Shown here piece after piece: positions 9,236 through 16,239 of a DNA stretch of 64,000 bases. Each line of letters opens with the position of its first letter. Position 1 is the first letter of the stretch. Origin of the DNA: Thermosediminibacter oceani DSM 16646. Lineage in GTDB: Bacteria > Bacillota > Thermosediminibacteria > Thermosediminibacterales > Thermosediminibacteraceae. The DNA is taken from positions 868,001 through 932,000 of the forward strand of contig NC_014377.1 of the NCBI RefSeq assembly GCF_000144645.1, in the 5' to 3' direction. The notes under the pieces are model-generated. The model had not been told where the DNA came from. It worked only from the letters and a program-made list of their open reading frames with translations, and ran no database searches. Both the position numbers and the translations under genes were made by a program.

Positions 9236-9309
9236 CTTATTAATCCCATTAATAGGGGTGTTTTCGATTGAGAATACTAAAATTGAAATAAGATTAAGGA
9301 GGAATTGGC

Positions 9310-9516
9310 ATGACCGGACCCAGGAAAGATAAAAAAAATATCATCATAAAAAAACCCGTGCCTCCGATGGATAGGCTAAGATTCAGGGGCGAGCTTGTCG
9401 ACGACGAAAGGCCGGAAAATTATGAGTTATCCGAGGAGTTCGAGCGGGAAAATCCTATGAAGACGCCGCCCAATAATCTTACCGTGAAGAACAGAGAAAA
9501 AAAGGAAAAAGAATGA
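9310..9516 (+). CDS. Hypothetical small charged protein, 68 residues
   Basis: I do not recognise it. The sequence is rich in Lys, Arg, Glu and Pro, has no hydrophobic core stretch, and looks largely disordered. AAGGAGGAATTGGC before ATG is a strong ribosome site, which is the main support. The next small gene starts 13 bases after its stop, so the two are probably one operon. Confidence 0.55.
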   Translation: MTGPRKDKKNIIIKKPVPPMDRLRFRGELVDDERPENYELSEEFERENPMKTPPNNLTVKNREKKEKE

Positions 9517-9529
9517 AGCAGGAGGTTGT

Positions 9530-9826
9530 TTGCACGTGTTGAATTCTATAAGGGAGACCAGGGCGGTAAAAGATGGTCTGCACAACATAATCTTGGAAAT
9601 TCCCGAAAAGGATTACCTGACCTTTTATGAAACCATCAGCGAGGAAAACGCTCATGATATCCTGAAACAGTACCTAAATTACCACCAGGACGATGCGGTT
9701 CCGAGCGATGTAAGAATCGAGCACAATAAAAACGCCCATACCGTAAACATTTATGCCAATCTCCATTATTTGGGCAACGAAAAGACAGAACCAAAGTATT
9801 ATACGGACGATGCGATGGATGAGTAG
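9530..9826 (+). CDS. Hypothetical protein, 98 residues
   Basis: I do not recognise this acidic protein. It has a mixed alpha/beta pattern, no membrane segment and no cysteine motif. GGAGG (9521-9525) lies four bases from a TTG at 9530 and ten from a GTG at 9536, so the exact start is uncertain by two codons. It follows the 68-residue protein closely, probably in the same transcript. A run of three hairpins follows the stop. Confidence 0.55.
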   Translation: MHVLNSIRETRAVKDGLHNIILEIPEKDYLTFYETISEENAHDILKQYLNYHQDDAVPSDVRIEHNKNAHTVNIYANLHYLGNEKTEPKYYTDDAMDE

Positions 9827-9838
9827 TAGTGTGTAAAA

Positions 9839-9914
9839 CGCCGGACACACGCCGGCGAAGAAATCTAAGATTTCACTGGAAAGTCCATTTATGGCAGGGC
9901 AGGTATTCCCTGCC
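9839..9914 (+). other. Three consecutive perfect hairpins in an intergenic leader
   Basis: Three inverted repeats follow one another: CGCCGG (9839-9844) with CCGGCG (9852-9857); GAAATC (9860-9865) with GATTTC (9869-9874); GGCAGGG (9893-9899) with CCCTGCC (9908-9914). None has a T-tract, so they are not ordinary terminators. They lie between the 98-residue gene and the OsmC-like gene and may form a structured 5' leader for the latter. No known riboswitch class is recognised. Confidence 0.45.
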
Positions 9915-9965
9915 GCTTATTAATCCTTATGCATTGAAATCAATTTTAAACTGGGAGGTATCATT

Positions 9966-10406
9966 ATGGCAAAAGTGACCTTCAAAGCTAAAGCGGATTG
10001 GAAAGGCGGGTTGGTAGCCGAAGCAACCGCCAGGGGTTTTAAGGTTACCCTCGACGAACCCAAAGACCTCGGCGGAACCGATACTGCCATGAACCCCGTT
10101 GAGATGCTCCTTTGTTCTCTGGGGGGCTGCATGACCATCGCAGCCAGTGCTTTCGCGCCGATGTGCGGCGTAGAATTGAAGGGTTTTTCCGTGGAACTTG
10201 AGGGAGACCTGGATCCCGACGGATTTCTAGGGAAAAATCCGAATGTTAGAAAAGGCTTTTCCGAGATACGCTACAGGATGTACATAGTTTCCGATTCCCC
10301 GGAGGAAAACATAAAGAAACTGTACAAAATGATAGAAGAAAGGTGTCCTGTCAAGGATACCCTTCAGGGCGTACCCGTTAGCGGCGAAATGATAATTGAA
10401 AAATAA
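9966..10406 (+). CDS. OsmC/Ohr family peroxiredoxin-like protein
   Basis: The 146-residue protein has the OsmC fold pattern. One conserved cysteine lies in the central helix (LLCSLGGCMTIAA, two cysteines here) and the second in RCPVKDTLQGV near the C terminus. Family members are homodimeric thiol peroxidases that reduce organic hydroperoxides, though many YhfA-like members have no proven activity. ATG follows GGGAGGTATCATT. The gene has its own terminator and a structured upstream region, so it may be regulated singly. Substrate specificity cannot be told from sequence. Confidence 0.85.
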   Translation: MAKVTFKAKADWKGGLVAEATARGFKVTLDEPKDLGGTDTAMNPVEMLLCSLGGCMTIAASAFAPMCGVELKGFSVELEGDLDPDGFLGKNPNVRKGFSEIRYRMYIVSDSPEENIKKLYKMIEERCPVKDTLQGVPVSGEMIIEK

Positions 10407-10414
10407 TGTCGTGT

Positions 10415-10446
10415 AAACTGCCGGAGTATTATTCCGGCAGTTTTTC
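10415..10446 (+). terminator. Rho-independent terminator after the OsmC-like gene
   Basis: AAACTGCCGGA (10415-10425) pairs with TTCCGGCAGTTT (10432-10443) across a six-base loop. The pairing runs into a five-T tract. Confidence 0.9.
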
Positions 10447-10532
10447 CTTTGCCATTGACGCAGAGACGTCCGGTAAATTAAACTATATATATAGCATAAA
10501 TACCGGTTTGGTGAAAAGGTGGATTTTTGCTT

Positions 10533-11516
10533 ATGATATCAAAGGACGGTTCTTTAAATGAGCTTTTATTACTGCTCCTTTCGAAAAAAGGCCAGTACGT
10601 GTCCGGGGAGGAAATCAGCGCGAGATTCGGAGTTAGCCGTACCGCTATTTGGAAGCAAGTAAACCATTTGAGACAGGTTGGGTACGAAATAGATTCTCTG
10701 CCGCGAGTCGGTTATTGCTTGAAAAAATCGCCGGACCTTCTTTTGCCGGAAGAGATTATAGCTAAAAGCAAGCTTACGTTTCTCGGCCGCAAGATTTATT
10801 ATTACCCGGCAACGGCTTCTACCAACGAAGAAGCGAAAAAACTAGCGGGAGAGGGTGCACATCATGGTTCACTGGTTATAGCGGAAGAGCAGACCGGGGG
10901 AAAAGGGAGAATGGGAAGGGTGTGGCTTTCTCCTCCGCGGGTGGGCATATGGATGTCGATCATCCTCAGGCCCGTTATACAGCCCTACGAAGCCCCCAGA
11001 ATCACCATGACGGGCGCTGTAGCTGCTGCAAAGGCCATTAGAGAAAGAACGGGGGTCACCTGCCATATAAAATGGCCTAATGACATACTGGTGGAGGGCA
11101 AAAAGGTTGCCGGCATTTTGACAGAAATGAGCGCCGATATAGACGGCATTAATTATGTCGTAATGGGCATTGGAATCAATGTTAACAACGACGACTTTCC
11201 CGGCGAATTAAAAGAAATCGCAACTTCGCTTAAAATTGCCAAAGGTGAGGCGCAAGACCGCTTGGATATTTTGACGGGATTTCTCTTCCGTTTCGAGGAT
11301 TACTATAATTGCCTCGAGGCAGGAGAATTTAAAAAGATTCTTGAAGAGTGGAGGCTGCTTTGCTGTAACCTGGGCAGGAGGGTCCGGGTTGTAGGCAGGA
11401 ACTTTACCGTAGAAGGGATTGCCCTGGACGTAGACGACGACGGCGCTCTCCTCGTCCGAAGCGAAAACGGCCGGGTGGAGAGAATTCTGAGCGGGGACGT
11501 TTCGCTTAGGGCATAA
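10533..11516 (+). CDS. birA: Bifunctional biotin ligase / biotin operon repressor BirA
   Basis: This 327-residue protein has an N-terminal winged helix (VSGEEISARFGVSRTAIWKQV, DNA binding) followed by the biotin-protein ligase domain. The ligase motif GGKGRMGRVW binds biotinyl-5'-AMP, and KWPNDILV and GIGINVNN are diagnostic. A C-terminal SH3-like cap follows. It makes biotinyl-AMP, transfers it to biotin carboxyl carrier proteins, and probably represses biotin genes when bound to biotinyl-AMP. ATG at 10533 has AAGGTGG ten bases upstream; a TTG at 10527 is the alternative. No biotin gene lies nearby. Confidence 0.92.
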   Translation: MISKDGSLNELLLLLLSKKGQYVSGEEISARFGVSRTAIWKQVNHLRQVGYEIDSLPRVGYCLKKSPDLLLPEEIIAKSKLTFLGRKIYYYPATASTNEEAKKLAGEGAHHGSLVIAEEQTGGKGRMGRVWLSPPRVGIWMSIILRPVIQPYEAPRITMTGAVAAAKAIRERTGVTCHIKWPNDILVEGKKVAGILTEMSADIDGINYVVMGIGINVNNDDFPGELKEIATSLKIAKGEAQDRLDILTGFLFRFEDYYNCLEAGEFKKILEEWRLLCCNLGRRVRVVGRNFTVEGIALDVDDDGALLVRSENGRVERILSGDVSLRA

Positions 11517-11518
11517 AT

Positions 11519-11552
11519 CACCTCCCGGATGTCAAAAATAATAGTGGAGGTG
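11519..11552 (+). promoter_or_regulatory. Complement of the SD upstream of the 67-residue gene
   Basis: CACCTCC (11519-11525), just after the birA stop, is the exact complement of GGAGGTG (11546-11552), which is the ribosome site of the next gene. Pairing would form a 7-bp stem with a 20-base loop and hide the SD. Whether it folds in the cell is unknown. Confidence 0.35.
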
Positions 11553-11560
11553 TGTTAGTA

Positions 11561-11764
11561 GTGGATGACAGACAAAGGCAGATAGAAGAAATAGTGGATT
11601 TTGTAAGTCACCACAAAAATTCCCTTGCCAGCATCAATATCTGCGCCCGTGTGCTGGGAGATAAATTTGTGCGAGTCGACGATGAGGTAATACGAGAATT
11701 GAAGGTGAAACTCCCCAGAGCGGATGACGAAGAACTCGAATCTTTTTACTATATGATAAAATAA
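11561..11764 (+). CDS. Hypothetical protein, 67 residues
   Basis: I do not recognise this small acidic, mostly helical protein. The GTG at 11561 stands ten bases after GGAGG and is preferred to the GTG at 11552, which touches the SD. It has no metal motif and no membrane helix. It lies between birA and dapB and has a clear terminator immediately downstream. It could be cotranscribed with birA from the left. Confidence 0.55.
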   Translation: MDDRQRQIEEIVDFVSHHKNSLASINICARVLGDKFVRVDDEVIRELKVKLPRADDEELESFYYMIK

Positions 11765-11772
11765 ATTAGGAG

Positions 11773-11812
11773 AAAAAAGCTTTCCTTAACCAAGGAAGGC
11801 TTTTATTTTTTT
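11773..11812 (+). terminator. Rho-independent terminator before dapB
   Basis: AAAAGCTTTCCTT pairs with AAGGAAGGCTTTT around an AACC loop, with one T.G pair. It is followed by ATTTTTTT. Confidence 0.88.
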
Positions 11813-11882
11813 GCAGGAACTTTTTGAACGACAATAGAATATACTAGAACTATGTATATTTTTTCTGTGAAGGAGGGTTTTT

Positions 11883-12638
11883 ATGATTAAAATAATCCTT
11901 AACGGTGCCAGAGGTAAGATGGGGAGGACCATAGCGGAACTGGTTGAAAGAGAAGAGGACATGCAGATAGCGGCGGGAGTCGACACTGTGGCGGAATCAG
12001 GGAAGTTTCCCATATACGACAGCATAATCAAAATAGAGGAAAAGGCCGACGTGATCGTTGATTTTTCAAATCCCAGAGCACTGGAAAACTTATGCAGTTA
12101 CGCCTCTTCCCGCAAAATTCCTATGGTAGTCGGAACTACCGGCTTTGAAGAATCGCATAAGAAAATGTTGGTTGAGGTTTCGAAGGATGTACCGGTGTTT
12201 GTGTCCCACAACATGTCTTTAGGCGTGTATGTTACCGTGATGCTTGCCAAGCAGGCCGCCAGAATCCTGGGCGATTTCGATGTAGAGATAGTGGAAAGGC
12301 ACCACAACCAGAAAATCGACGCTCCCAGCGGCACAGCCCTCATGATAGCCGACGCTATAAAAGAGGTGAGAAATGAAGCCCATTACGTTTACTGCAGGGC
12401 TGACAGGAGGGAAAAGAGGGACAGAAACGAAATAGGCATTCATTCCATCCGAGCCGGCAATCTAGTAGGGGAGCACAGGGTGATTTTTGGAGGAGAAGAT
12501 GAAACGATCGAAATAAGCCATCTAGTGACTTCCAGAAAGGTGCTGGCGGCAGGTGCCCTGAAAGCCGCGAGGTTTATAATAACCCAGGCACCCGGGTATT
12601 ATACGATGGCAGATCTGGTAAAAAGCCTTGAAAGCTAA
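11883..12638 (+). CDS. dapB: 4-hydroxy-tetrahydrodipicolinate reductase
   Basis: The 251-residue enzyme reduces the dihydrodipicolinate precursor with NAD(P)H in the lysine/diaminopimelate pathway, which also feeds dipicolinate for spores. The nucleotide-binding loop NGARGKMGRT is at the N terminus. The diagnostic VERHHNQKIDAPSGTA motif carries the catalytic His and Lys. ATG follows AAGGAGGGTTTTT. Length is normal for the family. It stands alone here, without other lysine genes, and its stop codon overlaps that of a convergent zinc-ribbon gene by three bases. Confidence 0.95.
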   Translation: MIKIILNGARGKMGRTIAELVEREEDMQIAAGVDTVAESGKFPIYDSIIKIEEKADVIVDFSNPRALENLCSYASSRKIPMVVGTTGFEESHKKMLVEVSKDVPVFVSHNMSLGVYVTVMLAKQAARILGDFDVEIVERHHNQKIDAPSGTALMIADAIKEVRNEAHYVYCRADRREKRDRNEIGIHSIRAGNLVGEHRVIFGGEDETIEISHLVTSRKVLAAGALKAARFIITQAPGYYTMADLVKSLES

Positions 12639-12997
12639 TCGATTTTTCTTCCACAGTAAGGGCAGAAATTAAAGGAGGGATCGGCGTAACTTCCACAATC
12701 CGGGCAGTAATTGCCGTGGCCGAATACTTTATGCAGCCGGCTTGTATCTAAACTTGCTCCGGATTTTAGTTCCTCGGCATAATCCTTTTCTATAGCGTAA
12801 ACGGCGGGACAGCACCTGTACTTTACAAAGTACCTCCTGTTCCACTGGAAGATGGGTATGAAAAAGAAATGAAAATAGGTAAAAACTTCTATTAATTCAG
12901 CCCTGGACAGCCTGCCGCACGATGGACAAATTACCGCATCGAATTCTTTGATAATTTTTTCCCTGTCTTGAATTCCGAAGATGCCAAAAAAGAACAT
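12635..12997 (-). CDS. Zinc-ribbon protein of unknown function
   Basis: This 120-residue protein has three CxxC pairs. One lies near the N terminus (CPSCG, residues 25-29) and two form a classic zinc ribbon at the C terminus (CPDCG and CPYCG with an 11-residue gap). Between them are aromatic-rich stretches (FTYFHFFFIPIFQW) like those of zinc-ribbon membrane-associated proteins of the DUF4870 or zinc_ribbon_15 kind. The last stop base pairs overlap the dapB stop. Its function is not known. A good promoter lies 42-70 bases upstream of its start. Confidence 0.68.
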   Translation of the reverse strand: MFFFGIFGIQDREKIIKEFDAVICPSCGRLSRAELIEVFTYFHFFFIPIFQWNRRYFVKYRCCPAVYAIEKDYAEELKSGASLDTSRLHKVFGHGNYCPDCGSYADPSFNFCPYCGRKID

Positions 12998-13038
12998 AGT
13001 CTTCCTCCCCGCACCTTAATTGTCACAAATTTAATTAT

Positions 13039-13067
13039 AATATACCCGTATTGCTTTCGCTATACAA
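13039..13067 (-). promoter_or_regulatory. Sigma-A-type promoter for the zinc-ribbon gene
   Basis: Reading the minus strand, TTGTAT (13067-13062) and TATATT (13044-13039) are separated by 17 bases. The start codon of the zinc-ribbon gene is about 42 bases further on. Confidence 0.5.
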
Positions 13068-13101
13068 TTTTTTATTTTTGGTGATTGGTAGCCCTCAGGA
13101 G

Positions 13102-13638
13102 TTACCAGGCCCTTAGCCTCTTGCCGGCGCTATAAGCATACCTTCCTCTTATATAAACTTCCCATTGAGTTACTGCAATGAATACTCCGGTCTCTTGGTT
13201 TCCCCGGATCTTGGGGTAACTGTCACCTCTCGGCGCTATAACGGTGCCCGAAACCGCAGCTGAAAGTTTTTCAGCGAAGTTGCCGGCCAGGTTACAGCCA
13301 AACAGCATTATTTGCGGATTTGCAGAGAACAAGATCTCCCGTTTATCAATGAGCTCGGCCAGGTCGCTTATATATGCGGCGTTCGGGGTGTCGTTCGGGC
13401 CGGGCTCATCGTAAAAGCCGCTCCAGTTGGTCATGATAATCCCCCTCGGGTAAGAATGGCTGAAGACCTTCATGAGGTGTATAGGCCCAGAGGTTTTGGA
13501 AATTTCTGAAAGCATCTTCAAAAATTCCTTGCCGTTATGGGGTTTTATCACTATGTGGCCAGTTTTGAAAGCCCTGTAATCGAAAGCGCCTTCGTGGCCG
13601 TACCCTTGAGCAGAGACGGCGACAGCGACATTTGTCAT
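13102..13638 (-). CDS. Uncharacterised 178-residue protein, possible caspase-like fold
   Basis: I do not recognise a named family. The protein has alternating strands and helices. A hydrophobic strand ends in FSHSYPRG (His near residue 61) and a second ends in LFGCNLAG (Cys near residue 115), followed by a helix and TVIAPRGD. This His...Gly-Cys order recalls the catalytic dyad of clan CD peptidases (C80, CHAT and DUF4347-like domains), but I base that on pattern only. ATG is preceded by GGGAGGTAGCC. It is isolated in an accessory patch, reads against its neighbours and has no obvious partner. Confidence 0.55.
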   Translation of the reverse strand: MTNVAVAVSAQGYGHEGAFDYRAFKTGHIVIKPHNGKEFLKMLSEISKTSGPIHLMKVFSHSYPRGIIMTNWSGFYDEPGPNDTPNAAYISDLAELIDKREILFSANPQIMLFGCNLAGNFAEKLSAAVSGTVIAPRGDSYPKIRGNQETGVFIAVTQWEVYIRGRYAYSAGKRLRAW

Positions 13639-13848
13639 TTTGGCTACCTCCCTGAAAAGGAGCTTTCTATATAATATTCGGCGGTTAAGATTTTGCGCCC
13701 CGCATTTTGCGCTTTTACCGCGACTTAATTTGACGACGGACTTCTGCTATGGTTTTCGGGCTTTACTTATGCAGAATCCATACCGTCCTTACCAGGATTT
13801 TAAGTGGATTTGGAAATTAATTCATAACTTAGCTTAAAAGGAGGACGG

Positions 13849-13934
13849 ATGGTGGGAAAATAGTCCCTGTTTTACTGGCGGTGATAATCACCTATATGAC
13901 AAATAGGGTTGAAAAACAGAAAAGAATGGAGTGA
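13849..13934 (+). pseudogene. Broken single-helix microprotein upstream of alkD
   Basis: GGAGG (13840-13844) precedes ATG 13849, but the frame stops after four codons (ATG GTG GGA AAA TAG). If one base is added in the GGAAAA run, the frame continues for 28 codons as M-V-G-K-I-V-P-V-L-L-A-V-I-I-T-Y..., one hydrophobic helix with a basic tail (NRVEKQKR), and ends in TGA at 13932-13934. That stop lies immediately before the alkD start at 13940, as in coupled genes. A frameshift mutation or sequencing indel explains it. The rest of the 13639-13848 gap shows no gene that I can support. Confidence 0.45.
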
Positions 13935-13939
13935 AGTAT

Positions 13940-14653
13940 TTGAGCATTATTGACCAGATAAAAAAAGAGTTGAGTGAATACATCGATAATGAAAAGGCTG
14001 CCTTTCTGCCGCGATTTTTCCGTGCCTTTGAAGGAGGTTACGGGGAAGGAGATCGTTTTATAGGAGTTTCCGTACCTAACCAAAGGAAAGTTGCCAAAAG
14101 GTATTTTAATTCTATCGACATAAAAGATATTGAAAGATTGCTTAACGAACCGGTTCATGAGTATAGGCTCACCGCGCTTTTCATGCTGGTCTATAAATTC
14201 GAAAAGGCTAAAGATGAACGGGAAAGGGAAGAAATAGTAAATACATACCTCAGAAATATTAAGGCGGTTAATAACTGGGACCTGGTTGACTCCTCCGCAC
14301 CGAAGATTTTAGGGCCCTATCTTTTTAATAAGGACAAGTCCATACTGTATGATATGGCCCGAACACCGGATTTGTGGAAACAAAGAATCGCCATAATGTC
14401 AACATTTTATTTCATAAAACAGGGCGAGTTTGATGATGCATTAAATGTTGCGCGGATATTATTGAACCACGAACATGACCTAGTACATAAGGCGGTAGGC
14501 TGGATGCTCAGGGAAATCGGGAATAGGAACTTTGATGTTGAATACGAATTTCTTAAGGAGAATTACAAAGTTATGCCCAGGACTATGCTGCGCTATGCCA
14601 TAGAAAAGTTTGAACCGGAATTAAGGCAGCAGTTCTTGGAAGGACTTATATAA
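13940..14653 (+). CDS. DNA alkylation repair protein, AlkD family
   Basis: The protein of about 237 residues is built of HEAT-like helical repeats. It shows the AlkD signatures GVSVPNQRKVAK near the N terminus and NNWDLVDSSAPKILG in the middle, whose W and D line the DNA-facing groove. AlkD-type glycosylases remove 3- and 7-alkylpurines without base flipping. A TTG at 13940 stands eight bases after GGAGTG and is preferred; a GTG at 13931 in the same frame has no SD. Length is near the family norm. The gene is in an accessory region and may have been acquired. Confidence 0.85.
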   Translation: MSIIDQIKKELSEYIDNEKAAFLPRFFRAFEGGYGEGDRFIGVSVPNQRKVAKRYFNSIDIKDIERLLNEPVHEYRLTALFMLVYKFEKAKDEREREEIVNTYLRNIKAVNNWDLVDSSAPKILGPYLFNKDKSILYDMARTPDLWKQRIAIMSTFYFIKQGEFDDALNVARILLNHEHDLVHKAVGWMLREIGNRNFDVEYEFLKENYKVMPRTMLRYAIEKFEPELRQQFLEGLI

Positions 14654-14690
14654 TCTATATATCGCCCGAAACATTAAGTGAGGAGATAGC

Positions 14691-15485
14691 ATGAAACAAT
14701 ACGGCATATTTGCATGGTTTGGATACCTGCTCCCGATGGAGACGCGGCTCCGCCTTATATCAGAGGCGGGCTTCGATTGCGTTATGCTGTGGTGGGGGGA
14801 CGAATTCTACGATACGGATGGGGAAAAAACAGGACACGTTGATCTTGCGCGAAGGTACGGACTCAATGTTGTAAATGCCCACGCACCGTATGAGCATGCA
14901 GACTATCTTTGGGACGACGGCGTGAACGGTGACGCTTATGAAGCTTTGCTTTCCGAATGCATCAAGACCTGTGCGGCTTGTGAAATACCGACTCTAGTCA
15001 TTCATCCAACAGGTGGCCCTTCTCCTTCGTTTCCGGTAGGAAATACGGGTATTCAAAGACTTTTACGGCTTTTGGAGGAAGCTTCACGATTGGGGGTTAC
15101 ACTAGCGCTTGAAAATTTGCAGCGGCCAGATTACCTTGAATACATTTTTTGTAACATTAGCTCTGATTATTTGGGCTTTTGCTATGATAGTGGTCATGCC
15201 TTTTTGGTATCCGGCGGACTTTCACTACTTGACAGATACGGACATCTGCTCAGAGCTCTTCACCTTCACGATAATGATGGATCGGAAGATCAGCATCTGG
15301 TGCCGGGTGAAGGGAACATCGATTGGGAAGACCTTAGGCTCCACTTGGATGCGGTAGGCTACAGCGGCCCAATTACGCTGGAGTGTTGCGCACCATGGCA
15401 CCCCGATATAAAAGACGCCAGCTGCGAATCGCCAGAATCTTATCTGGCTCGTGCTCTTAAAGCGGCTAAAAAGCTTTTCCGGTGA
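14691..15485 (+). CDS. Sugar phosphate isomerase/epimerase family protein (AP_endonuc_2)
   Basis: The 264-residue protein has the TIM-barrel pattern of the xylose isomerase-like superfamily. Metal-site residues can be placed in VNAHAPY (His), LALENLQ (Glu), CYDSGHA (Asp and His), LHLHDNDG (His and Asp) and a late TLECC (Glu). Members epimerise or isomerise sugars and related metabolites; the substrate is not evident. ATG follows GAGGAGATAGC. It lies 37 bases downstream of alkD. There is no kinase, transporter or regulator beside it to suggest a pathway. Confidence 0.8.
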   Translation: MKQYGIFAWFGYLLPMETRLRLISEAGFDCVMLWWGDEFYDTDGEKTGHVDLARRYGLNVVNAHAPYEHADYLWDDGVNGDAYEALLSECIKTCAACEIPTLVIHPTGGPSPSFPVGNTGIQRLLRLLEEASRLGVTLALENLQRPDYLEYIFCNISSDYLGFCYDSGHAFLVSGGLSLLDRYGHLLRALHLHDNDGSEDQHLVPGEGNIDWEDLRLHLDAVGYSGPITLECCAPWHPDIKDASCESPESYLARALKAAKKLFR

Positions 15486-15566
15486 AGCTCCTACCCTCTT
15501 TTCTGCATGCTATTCTATCCTTTCCTTGGTGTCCGGGTACAATTCCAAGAAAGGTGGTAAGTTTCT

Positions 15567-16055
15567 GTGAAAAGAACTAAAGAACATTTTAGAGGCTGCC
15601 TTTTGGGTGAAGCCACCGGTGATGCCTTAGGCCGGCCTGTTGAGTTTTTAAGACCAAATGAAATTAAGAAGGAATATGGAGAAAACGGTATAACTGACCT
15701 TATTACGGACATAAACGGCAAGGCAGGAATTACCGATGATACTCAAATAACTTTATTCACCGCAGAGGACTTACTGCGAGCCGAAACTAGAGGGAGGGAG
15801 AAGGGAATCTGCCACCTACATTCTGTAGTCTATCATGCGTACCTTCGGTGGCTTCAGACTCAAGGCTACCCCCAAGACTCCGAAAAGGACTTTATTTATG
15901 ATGGGTTGTTGATAACTGTAAAGGAACTTTACGCAAGACGCGGGCCGGGGAGCACGTGCCTTTCCGCGTTATCAAGCGGCAGGATGGGGACGATTGAACA
16001 GCCGGTAAATAACAGCAAGGGCTGTGGCGGGGTTATGAGGGTGACCCCGATATGA
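15567..16055 (+). pseudogene. ADP-ribosylglycohydrolase, truncated by nonsense mutation
   Basis: The open frame encodes 162 residues with the N-terminal half of an ADP-ribosylglycohydrolase: [18 protein letters not shown] and the magnesium-binding [15 protein letters not shown]. Intact relatives have about 300 residues and a second metal-site motif, absent here. The frame stops at TGA 16053-16055 directly after GGVMRVTPI, where the family has Gly. Reading through gives L-F-C-R-R-E-K-A-F, matching the family's continuation, until a second stop at 16110. So a GGA-to-TGA change plus loss of the 3' half has probably inactivated it. GTG follows AAAGGTGG. Confidence 0.72.
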
Positions 16056-16180
16056 CTGTTTTGCCGCAGAGAAAAAGCGTTCAAGACTATTATAGAAAAA
16101 AGACTAATTTAAGAAGTATCGACAATCTACCTGAATAGTAAAAGTTGCTAAAATTTTAAACGAATGAAGGTCCGGGGTGA

Positions 16181-16209
16181 TTGTCTTTCCCAATCCTAAA
16201 TGGTAAAAT
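16181..16209 (+). promoter_or_regulatory. Sigma-A-type promoter for comEC
   Basis: TTGTCT (16181-16186) and TAAAAT (16204-16209) are separated by 17 bases. The comEC start codon is about 30 bases beyond the -10 element. Confidence 0.6.
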
Positions 16210-16239
16210 TAACTAAATGACAGTTATGGAGGTCGGGCT

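Noticed and set aside
9838-9858. CGCCGG/CCGGCG hairpin as a terminator of the 98-residue gene.
   Set aside because: No T run follows the stem, so it was kept only as part of the hairpin cluster.
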